DNA of 38,242 bases from an uncultured Hyphomicrobiales bacterium (GCA_903825465.1 CAIKAR010000114.1:1-38242); one strand, 5' to 3'. Shown: positions 23,742 to 32,455, numbered from the stretch's first letter. Numbers and translations are program-made. Notes: a model not told the origin generated them from the sequence alone.

Positions 23742-24383
23742 TCACGCGCCGAAAAGCGACGCGACCTTCTTGAGGCGCGCCGAAAAACGGTGGCGCCCCT
23801 GCTCCCGCTCGACCACGGACTGGTCGGTCACCCAATTCATCTGAATCGTGCGGCGCGGGCCATCGAAGGGGTGGTGGCCGTGCCACGAATTGTCCGAGCG
23901 GCGGAACACAAGCAGCGTGCCACCATTCGGGGGCACTTCGGCGGCATGGTCTTCAAGGTTGGTTCCGGATCGGAGAACGCGCAGGCGGCCACCCTCCTTC
24001 TCCCATCCCTCGTTCATGTAGAGCAGCACCGTCACAATCTTGGTTTTGCTGTCGGTGTGGATTTCCCCATCCTTTTCGCGCGTAAATCCACGAACCGTGT
24101 ACATCGTCGGCCTTTCCGAGAGGTCGAGGCCAAACTTGCGCTCGATTTCGGCGCGGAATTCCGACCCGTCAAGCTCCGCCATGCACGCGGCGAAATGACC
24201 CCGGATGTCGAGTTCCGACGGCGGATGCGACCCCGGCCCCGGCACCTCGGGAAAATCGCGCGAAACCTCGGCGAAGCGTTCCGGGCGGATGAAGTTTTCC
24301 ACCACGAGATAATCGAAGGGGTCGCGGTTGAGCGGCATGCGTTTGAGGGCTTCGTGGTCGAAATAGGTCATCGTTTTGTCCAT
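23742..24383 (-). CDS. 2-oxoglutarate/Fe(II)-dependent oxygenase superfamily protein
   Basis: A 213-residue double-stranded beta-helix oxygenase. The iron triad is visible: His109 and Asp111 in EIHTDS, and distal His168 in WHGHHPF; Arg177 or Arg178 in GPRRTIQMNW would bind the 2-oxoglutarate carboxylate. The N-terminus (FDYLVVENFIRPERFAEV) resembles prolyl-hydroxylase-like members. Substrate unknown; family members hydroxylate proteins, small molecules or glycan precursors. The ATG at 24383 is chosen over a GTG codon just upstream; both have poor ribosome-binding sites. The neighbour upstream is a divergent exported protein gene. Confidence 0.85.
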   Translation of the reverse strand: MDKTMTYFDHEALKRMPLNRDPFDYLVVENFIRPERFAEVSRDFPEVPGPGSHPPSELDIRGHFAACMAELDGSEFRAEIERKFGLDLSERPTMYTVRGFTREKDGEIHTDSKTKIVTVLLYMNEGWEKEGGRLRVLRSGTNLEDHAAEVPPNGGTLLVFRRSDNSWHGHHPFDGPRRTIQMNWVTDQSVVEREQGRHRFSARLKKVASLFGA

Positions 24384-24460
24384 CACGGGCCGGATTCATA
24401 CGCCATATCGACGTTGGAGGCCACTTGTTCCCGAAGTGTTCGATAAATCAATGACATGCC

Positions 24461-24527
24461 GCGAGTTTTCGGTTGCTCCCAAAATTTTTCGAGCGATAAT
24501 TCACGGTTTCCACTTCCGAAAACTCGC
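24461..24527. repeat. 12-bp inverted repeat flanking 43 AT-rich bases
   Basis: GCGAGTTTTCGG (24461-24472) is repeated inverted as CCGAAAACTCGC (24516-24527). The 43 bases between are AT-rich and include runs of A and T. It lies between the divergent 2OG oxygenase and exported-protein genes, immediately ahead of the latter's chosen start, so it could form a leader hairpin or be a spaced operator. Confidence 0.5.
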
Positions 24528-24545
24528 CGTTTCTTCTTCCGAAAC

Positions 24546-25364
24546 ATGCGCCATGTGTTTTTTTCGCGGCGCGCGTGCGTGCGCCTGGGGGTCGTCGCCC
24601 TTGCGTTTTCCGGCGCGCTCGAACGCGCGATGGCGGGCGCTTGGACGCTGGGCGACGGCGAAGGCCAGATCATCGTAAGCACGGCGTTCTCCGATTCGAC
24701 CCGCGCCTTCGACGCCAAAGGCCGAGTGCTTCCCGTCGCGGACTGGCGCAAGTTCGAACTCGGCTTCCACATTGAATACGGAATAAACGACGCGATCACG
24801 CTGATCGCCAATCCGATGATCGACGCCGTGACCGCGACCGGTCCGCCGGCGGGCGCTTTTCGCGGGATTGAATCGGTCGAACTGGGCGCCCGCGCCAGGT
24901 TCGCGACCTGGGGCGACGTCGTGTTCTCCGCGCAGGCGCTTGCGAAAATTCCCGGCTCCAAGAATCTGACAAACCCCGCTTTGTGGGGGAACGAAGCCTA
25001 TGAAGCGGAAGGACGCCTCCTGGCAGGCTACTCCTTTCGCTTGTTCGACGTCGCGTTTTTCGCGGATGGAGAAATAGCGTGGGCGGCGCGAAACGGCGGC
25101 AATCCCGGCGAAGCCCGATTGGATCTGACGCTGGGATTTCGGCCTTTTGAAAAGGCGCAGGTGCTGCTGCAATCCTTCAACGCCGAAACGACCGGCAAAG
25201 GCAACTTCCTCTATCCCGCGCAGCGCTGGTCGAAGGCGCAGCCAAGCATCGTCTACGACTTCGCCGACGGCTGGTCGGCGCAGGCCGGCCTCTTCACGAC
25301 CATCGCGGCGGTCAACGCGCGGCGCGAGCGGGGCGGACTGCTGGCGGTCTGGAAGAAGTTCTGA
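24546..25364 (+). CDS. exported protein, probably an outer-membrane beta-barrel, unknown function
   Basis: A 272-residue protein with a signal-like N-terminus: basic residues in MRHVFFSRRACVRLG, a hydrophobic stretch VVALAFSGALERAMA, then AWTLGDGEGQIIVST. The mature part shows alternating short hydrophobic and polar beta strands (for example GFHIEYGINDAITLIANPMID, GRLLAGYSFRLFDVAFFADGE) and it ends in KKF; a terminal aromatic residue is typical of outer-membrane barrels. No family recognised with confidence. An alternative start at 24456 would put 30 extra residues ahead of the signal sequence. No good ribosome-binding site is seen at either. Confidence 0.62.
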   Translation: MRHVFFSRRACVRLGVVALAFSGALERAMAGAWTLGDGEGQIIVSTAFSDSTRAFDAKGRVLPVADWRKFELGFHIEYGINDAITLIANPMIDAVTATGPPAGAFRGIESVELGARARFATWGDVVFSAQALAKIPGSKNLTNPALWGNEAYEAEGRLLAGYSFRLFDVAFFADGEIAWAARNGGNPGEARLDLTLGFRPFEKAQVLLQSFNAETTGKGNFLYPAQRWSKAQPSIVYDFADGWSAQAGLFTTIAAVNARRERGGLLAVWKKF

Positions 25365-25426
25365 CGCGACAGGCTTGCGTGGCATTCCAGCGTCGCGCTG
25401 CTAATCTCCGCCGCCGGAGGCGCCCC

Positions 25427-26347
25427 TTGGTTTTAAAACAACTCTTCTATCTCGTCGCGCTCGCCCGCGAGAAGCACTTTGGCCGGGCCGCCGCGGCGTG
25501 CAACGTGTCGCAACCCACCCTGTCGGCCGCCATCGGCAATCTTGAAGCGGAGCTTGGCGCGCCGATCGTGGAGCGCGGCCATCGCTTTCAAGGCTTCACC
25601 GCCGAAGGCCAGCTCGTGCTCGATCACGCCAAGCGCATGTTGGCGGAGGCCGACGCGCTAAACCAAGGCCTCGCCGAGCTGCGCGGCGGCCTCTCAGGCA
25701 AGCTGCGGATCGGCGCGGTGCCGACGGCGCTGCCCGTGATGTCGCATTTAATGACGCCGTTTTACGCGAGGTATCCGAACGTGTCGGTGACGGTGCTGTC
25801 GCTGACCTCGAACGAAATCGTTCGCGGCATCGAGAATTTCGAATTGGAGGCCGGCGTCACCTATCTCGACAACGAGCCGCTGCCGTCTGTGCGGGCGATA
25901 CCCATCTACGCGGAAACCTACGCGTTTCTAACCTCGCTCGACGGACCCTACGCGGATCGGGAGTCGATCACCTGGGCCGAGGCCGCGGAGGCGCCGCTCT
26001 GCCTTCTGACGCCCGATATGCAGAACCGCCGCATCATCGATGGCGTTTTCCGCTCCGTCGGCGCCGCGCCCAAAGCCGAGGTCGAGACCAACTCCATCTT
26101 CAACCTTTGCTCGCACGCCGCTTCGGGGCGCTGGTCGAGCATCGTCCCCAAACCGCTGCTCTACTTCTTTGGCATACCGCGGAACACCAGAGCTCTTATA
26201 TTGACGGAGCCAGACGCCAGCCGCTCGATCGGACTGATAATCGCCAACAGGGACCCCGCAAGCCCCCTGGCCAAAGCGCTTTTTTCAATGATACGGCCTC
26301 TGGAGCCAGAGCTGGTTCTCAAGCCCCCAGCCAATTTTACCGCCTGA
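25427..26347 (+). CDS. fdsR: LysR-family regulator of the formate dehydrogenase operon
   Basis: A 306-residue transcription factor with an N-terminal winged helix-turn-helix (LKQLFYLVALAREKHFGRAAAACNVSQPTLSAAIGNLEAELG) and a two-lobed effector domain. The start is probably the TTG at 25427, since GGAGG lies 6 bases ahead and the family normally begins at LKQL-Y. It precedes fdsG on the same strand, with an operator-like palindrome in the gap. FdsR-type regulators next to fds operons activate or repress in response to formate; the position here supports that, but the effector is inferred. The C-terminal region is complete. Confidence 0.85.
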   Translation: MVLKQLFYLVALAREKHFGRAAAACNVSQPTLSAAIGNLEAELGAPIVERGHRFQGFTAEGQLVLDHAKRMLAEADALNQGLAELRGGLSGKLRIGAVPTALPVMSHLMTPFYARYPNVSVTVLSLTSNEIVRGIENFELEAGVTYLDNEPLPSVRAIPIYAETYAFLTSLDGPYADRESITWAEAAEAPLCLLTPDMQNRRIIDGVFRSVGAAPKAEVETNSIFNLCSHAASGRWSSIVPKPLLYFFGIPRNTRALILTEPDASRSIGLIIANRDPASPLAKALFSMIRPLEPELVLKPPANFTA

Positions 26348-26369
26348 TTGATAGGTTTTTTCTATCAAT
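26347..26369. promoter_or_regulatory. LysR-type operator ATTGATAG-N7-CTATCAAT ahead of fdsG
   Basis: A perfect 8-bp inverted repeat (26347-26354 and 26362-26369) spaced by GTTTTTT. The inner ATAG-N7-CTAT has the T-N11-A layout of LysR boxes such as those of BenM/CatR. It starts on the last base of the lysR stop codon and lies about 87 bases ahead of fdsG. It could also fold as an RNA hairpin but has no U tract after it. Confidence 0.6.
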
Positions 26370-26455
26370 TGGTTGCAACTTCCGATTTGAATTTTCCACC
26401 GCGACAACTCATGTATCCGCGAAAGACGCTGAGAACGCGTTGTGGGAACGCCGCA

Positions 26456-26950
26456 ATGGACGCCGGAAACGAAGCAAACATTGGATTCGACGAGGTCCGC
26501 GCCCGAGCCATCATCGCGAAGCACGCGGTTTTGCAGGGCGCGACTCTGCCGATCCTGCACGCCTTGCAGCATGAATTCGGCTATATCGACCGTCGCGCGA
26601 CGCCGCTGATCGCGGACGCTCTGAATCTTTCGCGCGCCGAAGTGCACGGGACGGTTTCGTTCTACCACGACTTCAAAAGCGCTCCGGGCGGCAAGCACAC
26701 GCTGAAAATCTGTCGCGCGGAAGCCTGCCAGTCGATGGGCGTCGACAAGCTCGTCGAGCGCCTCGAACTCATGCATCGTTTGAAAGTTGGCGAGACCTCG
26801 CCCGACGGCGGCCTGACCATCGAAGCCGTGTATTGCCTTGGCAACTGCGCGCTGTCGCCAGCCGCGCTGCTTGATGGCGAACCCGTGGGGCGGCTCGACA
26901 GCGCCGCCATCGACGACATCGTGACACGACACGCCGGAGCCCGGGCATGA
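26456..26950 (+). CDS. fdsG: NAD-dependent formate dehydrogenase, gamma subunit (NuoE-like)
   Basis: A 164-residue electron-transfer subunit with a thioredoxin-like 2Fe-2S domain, as in NuoE. The cluster ligands are Cys86 and Cys91 (ICRAEACQSMG) and Cys127 and Cys131 (YCLGNCALSP). The N-terminal helical part contains LPILHALQHEFGYID and VHGTVSFYHDF, typical of the family. The ATG at 26456 follows GTGGGAACG; a further ATG at 26411 is possible. It overlaps fdsB by ATGA. With FdsB it passes electrons from the formate site to NAD+. Confidence 0.94.
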   Translation: MDAGNEANIGFDEVRARAIIAKHAVLQGATLPILHALQHEFGYIDRRATPLIADALNLSRAEVHGTVSFYHDFKSAPGGKHTLKICRAEACQSMGVDKLVERLELMHRLKVGETSPDGGLTIEAVYCLGNCALSPAALLDGEPVGRLDSAAIDDIVTRHAGARA

Positions 26951-28506
26951 ACGCGCGCGTTTTCGTTTCGCGCGATTCCGCCGCGATTTCGGTCGGCGCC
27001 AACAAGGTCGCCGACGCGATCCGCGACGAAGCCGGCAAGCGCGGCGTGGATGTCGAGATCGTCCGCGTGGGCTCCCGCGGCATGTTGTGGCTGGAGCCGC
27101 TCGTCGAAGTTGAAACCGAGCGGGGACGCGTCGCCTACGGGCCGGTGAAGCCGGGCGACGCCGCTGGACTTTTTGAAGCCGGGTTCCTTCGCGGCGCCCC
27201 GCATCCGCTCGGCCACGGCGAGACGGACGAGATGGATTGGATGAAGCGCCAGCAACGCCTCACCTTCGCGCGTTGCGGCGTGATTGATCCGCTGTTGATC
27301 GCCGAATACCGCGCGCACGGCGGCTTCGCCGGGCTGGAAAAAGCCGCGCGGATGCCGCCCGCGGATATCGTGGAGATGGTGACGGCCTCGGGCCTGCGGG
27401 GCCGCGGCGGCGCGGGATTTCCCACGGGCGTTAAATGGCGCACCGTGCTCGGCGCGCCAGCCGACCAGAAGTACGTTGTATGCAACGCCGACGAGGGCGA
27501 CAGCGGCACATTCGCCGACCGCATGCTGATGGAGGGCGATCCCTTCACGTTGATCGAGGGCATGTCCATCGCGGGCCTCGCGGTCGGCGCGACAAAAGGC
27601 TTCGTTTACATCCGCTCCGAATATCCACACGCTTTCGCCACGATGGAAAAGGCCATCGCAGTGGCCCGCGGCGCGGGCTTGCTGGGTGCCAACGTCGCGG
27701 GCTCCGGCCGCGCGTTCGACATGGAGGCGCGGCTTGGCGCCGGCGCGTATATTTGCGGCGAGGAAACCTCGCTGCTGGAATCGCTTGAAGGCAGGCGCGG
27801 GCAAGTGCGCGCCAAGCCGCCGCTGCCCGCCATTAAAGGGCTTTTCGGCAAGCCCACCATCATCAACAACGTGCTGTCTTTCGCCGCCTGCCCGTGGATT
27901 CTCACGCACGGCGCCGAGGCCTACGCGGATTACGGCTTGGGGCGCTCGAAGGGCACGCAACCCTTCCAGCTCGCGGGCAACATCAAGCGCGGCGGACTGG
28001 TCGAACTCGCGCTCGGCGCGACCATCCGGCAATTGGTCGAGGACTTCGGCGGCGGCACCCACAGCGGGCGGCCCTTGCGCGCGGTGCAGGTCGGCGGACC
28101 GCTGGGCGCCTATTTTCCGGACAAACTTCTCGACACGCCGCTCGGCTACGAGGAAATGCTGGCGGCGAAGGGCATGCTCGGCCACGGCGGTGTAGTGGTG
28201 TTCGACGCCGCGGTGGATCTCGCCAAACAAGCGCGTTTCGCGATGGAGTTCTGCGCGATCGAGAGCTGCGGTAAGTGCACGCCATGCCGCATCGGATCGA
28301 CGCGTGGCGTGGAGACGATCGACAACATCGTCGCCGGCGGGGAGCGCGGCAAGAACCGGGAAGTTCTCGACGACCTCTTGCAGTTGATGACCGACGGATC
28401 GCTCTGCGCGCTTGGCGGACTGACGCCGATCCCGGTCGTCAGCGCGCTGACGCATTTCCCCGAGGATTTCGAAAAGCCGGCGGGACTTCGCCTGGCCGCG
28501 GAATAG
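26947..28506 (+). CDS. fdsB: NAD-dependent formate dehydrogenase, beta subunit (NuoF-like)
   Basis: A 519-residue diaphorase subunit binding FMN, NAD+ and one 4Fe-4S cluster. An N-terminal thioredoxin-like region (about 1-100) is fused in front of the NuoF core. The FMN/NAD site is GLRGRGGAGFPTG (149-161) with VVCNADEGDSGTFADR, and the cluster ligands are Cys441, Cys444 and Cys447 (SCGKCTPC) and Cys487. Its ATG overlaps the fdsG stop, and fdsA follows after 10 bases, showing coupled translation. Confidence 0.96.
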   Translation: MNARVFVSRDSAAISVGANKVADAIRDEAGKRGVDVEIVRVGSRGMLWLEPLVEVETERGRVAYGPVKPGDAAGLFEAGFLRGAPHPLGHGETDEMDWMKRQQRLTFARCGVIDPLLIAEYRAHGGFAGLEKAARMPPADIVEMVTASGLRGRGGAGFPTGVKWRTVLGAPADQKYVVCNADEGDSGTFADRMLMEGDPFTLIEGMSIAGLAVGATKGFVYIRSEYPHAFATMEKAIAVARGAGLLGANVAGSGRAFDMEARLGAGAYICGEETSLLESLEGRRGQVRAKPPLPAIKGLFGKPTIINNVLSFAACPWILTHGAEAYADYGLGRSKGTQPFQLAGNIKRGGLVELALGATIRQLVEDFGGGTHSGRPLRAVQVGGPLGAYFPDKLLDTPLGYEEMLAAKGMLGHGGVVVFDAAVDLAKQARFAMEFCAIESCGKCTPCRIGSTRGVETIDNIVAGGERGKNREVLDDLLQLMTDGSLCALGGLTPIPVVSALTHFPEDFEKPAGLRLAAE

Positions 28507-28516
28507 GAGCGCGACA

Positions 28517-31351
28517 ATGGCTCTGATCAAGGAACTCGACACCGGCACGCCGATCCGCCTCTCTGAAAAGATCGTCACGCTCGTCATCGACGGCGAGCGC
28601 GTGAGCGTGCCCGAGGGAACGTCCGTCATGGCCGCGGCCATGAGCGCGGGCACCAAAATCCCCAAGCTCTGCGCGACGGATTCGCTTGAGGCGTTTGGCT
28701 CGTGCCGCCTGTGCCTCGTGGAGATCGAGGGACGCCGCGGCACGCCCGCCTCCTGCACGACGCCGGCCGAAGACGGCATGGTCGTCCACACGCAGAACGC
28801 CAGGCTCGCCAAGCTGCGCAAGGGCGTGATGGAACTCTACATCTCCGACCATCCGCTGGATTGCCTGACCTGCCCGGCCAACGGCGATTGCGAGCTCGAG
28901 GAAATGGCCGGCGCCGTCGGCCTGCGCGACGTGCGCTACGGCAAGGGCGGCGCGAACCACCTCGACGCGCCGAAAGACGAAAGCAACCCCTATTTCACCT
29001 TCGACGAATCCAAGTGCATCGTCTGCTCGCGCTGCGTGCGCGCCTGCGAGGAGGTTCAGGGCACCTTCGCGCTGACCATTCAGGGGCGCGGCTTCGGCTC
29101 GAAAGTATCCCCTGGCGGACTCGATTTCCTGTCGTCGGAATGCGTGTCGTGCGGCGCCTGCGTGCAGGCGTGCCCGACCGCGACGCTGACCGAAAAGTCC
29201 CTAATCGAGCACGGCCAGCCCGACCATTCCGTGCTGACCACATGCGCCTATTGCGGAGTCGGCTGCTCGTTCAAGGCCGAAATGAAGGGCGGCCAGGTCG
29301 TCAACATGGAGCCCTACAAGGCCGGCGGCGCCAACGAAGGCCATTCCTGCGTCAAAGGCCGCTTCGCGTATGGATACGCGACGGCGAAGGACCGGATCAC
29401 AAAGCCGATGATCCGCGAGAAGACAGGCGATCCCTGGCGCGAGGTGTCATGGCGCGAGGCGTTCGCGCGCGCGGCTTCGGAGTTCAAGCGCATTCAGGCG
29501 ACGCACGGCCGCGACGGCGTCGGCGCCATCACGTCTTCGCGCTGCACGAACGAGGAAGTCTTCGTCATGCAGAAGCTCGTGCGCATGGGCTTCGGCAACA
29601 ACAACGTCGACACCTGCGCGCGCGTCTGCCACTCGCCGACGGGCTACGGGCTCTCGAAGACCTACGGCACGTCGGCGGGCACGCAGGACTTCAAGTCGGT
29701 CGACGACAGCGATGTGATCATGGTGATTGGCGCCAATCCAACCGACGCGCATCCCGTTTTCGCCTCGCGCATGAAAAAACGCTTGCGGAAAGGCGCCCGC
29801 CTGATCGTCATCGACCCCCGCAGGATCGACCTCGTGAGGTCGCCGCATGTCAAGGCCGACTATCACCTGCCGCTGCTGCCGGGCACAAACGTCGCGATGA
29901 TCAACGCGCTGGCGCACGTGGTTGTCGTCGAAGGGCTCGTCGACGAGGCCTATGTGCGCGAGCGCTGCGAATGGGACGACTTCCAGTCGTGGGCGCGCTT
30001 CGTCGCGGAGGAACGCCATTCGCCCGAAGCGGTCGAGAAATTCACCGGCGTTCGCGTCGCGAACGTCCGCGCCGCCGCGCGCCTCTACGCCACCGGCGGC
30101 CGCGCCGCGATCTACTACGGGCTCGGCGTCACCGAGCATTCGCAAGGCTCGACGATGGTCATGGGCATGGCGAACCTCGCCATGGCGACCGGCAACGTCG
30201 GACGCCGCGGCGTTGGCGTGAATCCGCTGCGCGGCCAGAACAACGTGCAGGGCGCCTGCGACATGGGCTCGTTTCCCCACGAGTTTTCCGGCTACCGCCA
30301 CGTCAGCGACGACGCCACGCGCGACACGTTCGAGAGCCTGTGGGGCGTCAAGCTCGACAAAGAGCCGGGCCTGCGCATCCCCAACATGCTCGACGAGGCG
30401 CAGTGGGGCGGCTTCAAGGGCTTCTACGTGCAGGGCGAGGACATCGCGCAGTCCGACCCGGACACGCGTCATGTCACCGCGGGGCTCGCGGCGATGGAAT
30501 GCGTGATCGTGCAGGACCTCTTCCTCAACGAGACCGCGAAATACGCGCATGTTTTTTTTCCAGGCGCGTCGTTCCTGGAGAAGGACGGCACCTTCATCAA
30601 CGCCGAGCGGCGCGTCAACCGCGTGCGCCGCGCGATGGCGCCGATGGCCGGCCTCGCCGACTGGGAAGCCACGCTCGGCTTCGCCAAGGCGCTCGGCGTT
30701 GAGATGAACTACGCGCATCCCTCGGAGATCATGGACGAGATCGCGAAGCTGACGCCGACGTTCCGCAACGTCTCGTACAAGAAGCTCGACGAGGTGGGCT
30801 CCGTGCAATGGCCGTGCAACGACGCCGCGCCGGAGGGCACGCCGATCATGCACGTCGAGCGCTTCGTGCGCGGCAAGGGCAAGTTCATGCTCACCGAGTT
30901 CACGCCCACCGACGAGCGGACGGGACCGCGCTTTCCGCTGTTGCTGACGACGGGCCGCATCCTCAGCCAGTACAACGTCGGCGCGCAGACAAGGCGCACC
31001 CACAACAGCGTCTGGCACCAGGAGGACGTGCTCGAAATCCATCCGTTCGACGCGGAAAGCCGCGGCGTCAACGACGGCGACCTTGTCGCGCTGTCGAGCC
31101 GCGCCGGCGACACGTCGTTGCGCGCGAAAATCAGCGAGCGCATGCAGCCGGGCGTTGTCTACACCACGTTCCACCATCCGAATTCCGGCGCCAACGTGGT
31201 GACGACCGACAATTCCGACTGGGCGACGAACTGCCCGGAATACAAGGTGACCGCGGTGCAGGTGCGCCGCACCAACCATTGGTCGGATTGGCAGGAGCAA
31301 GACCGCGAGACCGCGGTTTCGATGCGCGGGATCGTCCATGCCGCGGAGTGA
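28517..31351 (+). CDS. fdsA: NAD-dependent formate dehydrogenase, alpha (molybdenum) subunit
   Basis: The 944-residue catalytic subunit, oxidising formate to CO2 in the cytoplasm. In order: 2Fe-2S ferredoxin domain (Cys52, 63, 66, 80), an His/Cys-ligated cluster (His112, Cys116, 119, 125), two 4Fe-4S clusters (Cys167-177 and Cys209-219), the 4Fe-4S cluster near the cofactor (Cys243, 246, 250, 278), then the bis-MGD domain. The molybdenum ligand is the cysteine of CARVCHSPTGYG, most likely Cys370 followed by His371; no in-frame TGA occurs there, so it is a cysteine and not a selenocysteine enzyme. The start at 28517 follows AATAGGAGCGACA. A 14-base overlap joins it to fdsC. Confidence 0.97.
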   Translation: MALIKELDTGTPIRLSEKIVTLVIDGERVSVPEGTSVMAAAMSAGTKIPKLCATDSLEAFGSCRLCLVEIEGRRGTPASCTTPAEDGMVVHTQNARLAKLRKGVMELYISDHPLDCLTCPANGDCELEEMAGAVGLRDVRYGKGGANHLDAPKDESNPYFTFDESKCIVCSRCVRACEEVQGTFALTIQGRGFGSKVSPGGLDFLSSECVSCGACVQACPTATLTEKSLIEHGQPDHSVLTTCAYCGVGCSFKAEMKGGQVVNMEPYKAGGANEGHSCVKGRFAYGYATAKDRITKPMIREKTGDPWREVSWREAFARAASEFKRIQATHGRDGVGAITSSRCTNEEVFVMQKLVRMGFGNNNVDTCARVCHSPTGYGLSKTYGTSAGTQDFKSVDDSDVIMVIGANPTDAHPVFASRMKKRLRKGARLIVIDPRRIDLVRSPHVKADYHLPLLPGTNVAMINALAHVVVVEGLVDEAYVRERCEWDDFQSWARFVAEERHSPEAVEKFTGVRVANVRAAARLYATGGRAAIYYGLGVTEHSQGSTMVMGMANLAMATGNVGRRGVGVNPLRGQNNVQGACDMGSFPHEFSGYRHVSDDATRDTFESLWGVKLDKEPGLRIPNMLDEAQWGGFKGFYVQGEDIAQSDPDTRHVTAGLAAMECVIVQDLFLNETAKYAHVFFPGASFLEKDGTFINAERRVNRVRRAMAPMAGLADWEATLGFAKALGVEMNYAHPSEIMDEIAKLTPTFRNVSYKKLDEVGSVQWPCNDAAPEGTPIMHVERFVRGKGKFMLTEFTPTDERTGPRFPLLLTTGRILSQYNVGAQTRRTHNSVWHQEDVLEIHPFDAESRGVNDGDLVALSSRAGDTSLRAKISERMQPGVVYTTFHHPNSGANVVTTDNSDWATNCPEYKVTAVQVRRTNHWSDWQEQDRETAVSMRGIVHAAE

Positions 31352-32183
31352 TTTTCCACAGGCGGCGGGGCGCGCCAGAGCCACGCGCCTGGGCTTCGAC
31401 GGACGCGTGGAGGAAATCGAGCGCGCTGTGCCGATCGAGGCCGCGGTCGGAATCGTTTTCGCGCCGACGCCCTACGCGGTTATGATGGCGAGCCCCGTCG
31501 ATCTGGATGATTTCGCCTATGGATTCAGCCTGACCGAGGGCGTCATCGAGCGCGCCTCCGATATCCGCTCGGTCGAAGTGGAAAGCGACGCCAGGGGTTT
31601 CCGCGTCAACATCGCGCTCGCGTCCGACAAGCTGCGCGCCCATCTCTCGCGCGCGCGAAATCTGGCCGGGCGCACGGGCTGCGGCGTTTGCGGCATCGAG
31701 GACATCGATCAACTGCCATTCGCGCGGCCGCGCGCGGGGGAAAACCAGCCGCTGTCGCTGGCCGCCGCGCGGCGCGCGGTGTTGGGGCTCGACGCGCGGC
31801 TGCCGCTCGGCGACCTCACACGCGCGACGCACGCCGCCGCGTGGTGCGACAACGCCGGCGACATTGTCCTCGTCCGCGAGGACGTTGGCCGCCACAACGC
31901 GCTGGACAAATTGATCGGCGCCCTGATGCGGGCGAACGCCGATCCGGCGAACGGCTTCGTCGTCGTCACCTCGCGTTGTTCCTTCGAGATGGTCGAGAAA
32001 ACCGCGGCCTTCGGCGCCCGCGCCATCGTCGCCATCTCCGCGCCGACAAGCCTCGCCATCGCGCGCGCCCAAGCGCATGGCGTCGCGCTGCTGGCCATCG
32101 CGCGACGCGACGGCGCGACGCTTTTCACCGGCGCCGCTGGCGTCGACAACGATTTGACCGTCGAGGAGGCGCGAAGCGCATGA
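31338..32183 (+). CDS. fdsC: formate dehydrogenase sulfurtransferase, FdhD family
   Basis: A 281-residue maturation factor that transfers sulfur to the bis-MGD cofactor so that the molybdenum gains its terminal sulfido ligand. The redox-active CxxC pair is GCGVCG near residue 116. Other conserved stretches are DDFAYGFSLTEGVI and NAGDIVLVREDVGRHNALDKLIG, which includes the nucleotide or cofactor-binding region. The ATG at 31338 lies inside the end of fdsA. In R. capsulatus FdsC binds and protects the cofactor. It overlaps fdsD by ATGA. Confidence 0.94.
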   Translation: MPRSDFPQAAGRARATRLGFDGRVEEIERAVPIEAAVGIVFAPTPYAVMMASPVDLDDFAYGFSLTEGVIERASDIRSVEVESDARGFRVNIALASDKLRAHLSRARNLAGRTGCGVCGIEDIDQLPFARPRAGENQPLSLAAARRAVLGLDARLPLGDLTRATHAAAWCDNAGDIVLVREDVGRHNALDKLIGALMRANADPANGFVVVTSRCSFEMVEKTAAFGARAIVAISAPTSLAIARAQAHGVALLAIARRDGATLFTGAAGVDNDLTVEEARSA

Positions 32184-32410
32184 GCGAGGGACAAGCCGCC
32201 GCGGTCGCCAAGCTGGCGCGCATGGCCAACCAGATCGCGCGCGCCTTCGCCACGCAGCCGCGTGACGAGGCGCTGGCGAACACCGCCGCGCATATCAAGA
32301 GTTATTGGACGCCGAAAATGCGCCGCGACCTCTCCGCGCGCGTCGACGACGGGGAGACGACGCTCGATCCGCTGGCGCGGGCCGCGCTGGAGAAACTGGC
32401 GAACGCGTAG
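32180..32410 (+). CDS. fdsD: formate dehydrogenase delta subunit/maturation protein
   Basis: A 76-residue helical protein: LARMANQIARAFATQPRDEALANTAAHIKSYWTPKMRRDLSARVDDGETTLDPLARAALEKL is the whole conserved family pattern. It is needed for activity in relatives but is not a stable redox subunit. It overlaps fdsC (ATGA) and ends the operon. Downstream a weak 6-bp inverted repeat (32423-32441) is not followed by a U tract. Confidence 0.93.
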   Translation: MSEGQAAAVAKLARMANQIARAFATQPRDEALANTAAHIKSYWTPKMRRDLSARVDDGETTLDPLARAALEKLANA

Positions 32411-32455
32411 AAGAGAAGGGGTTTGGCCCAACAACGGCCAAGCTCGCGCCACATT

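Noticed and set aside
29580-29660. possible selenocysteine site in fdsA
   Set aside because: The metal-ligand position is a normal TGC cysteine codon and no in-frame TGA occurs.
29447-31384. 645-residue minus-strand frame under fdsA
   Set aside because: Antisense shadow of a well-supported formate dehydrogenase alpha subunit.
32423-32441. terminator after fdsD
   Set aside because: Only a 6-bp stem and no U tract, so it is not a convincing rho-independent terminator.
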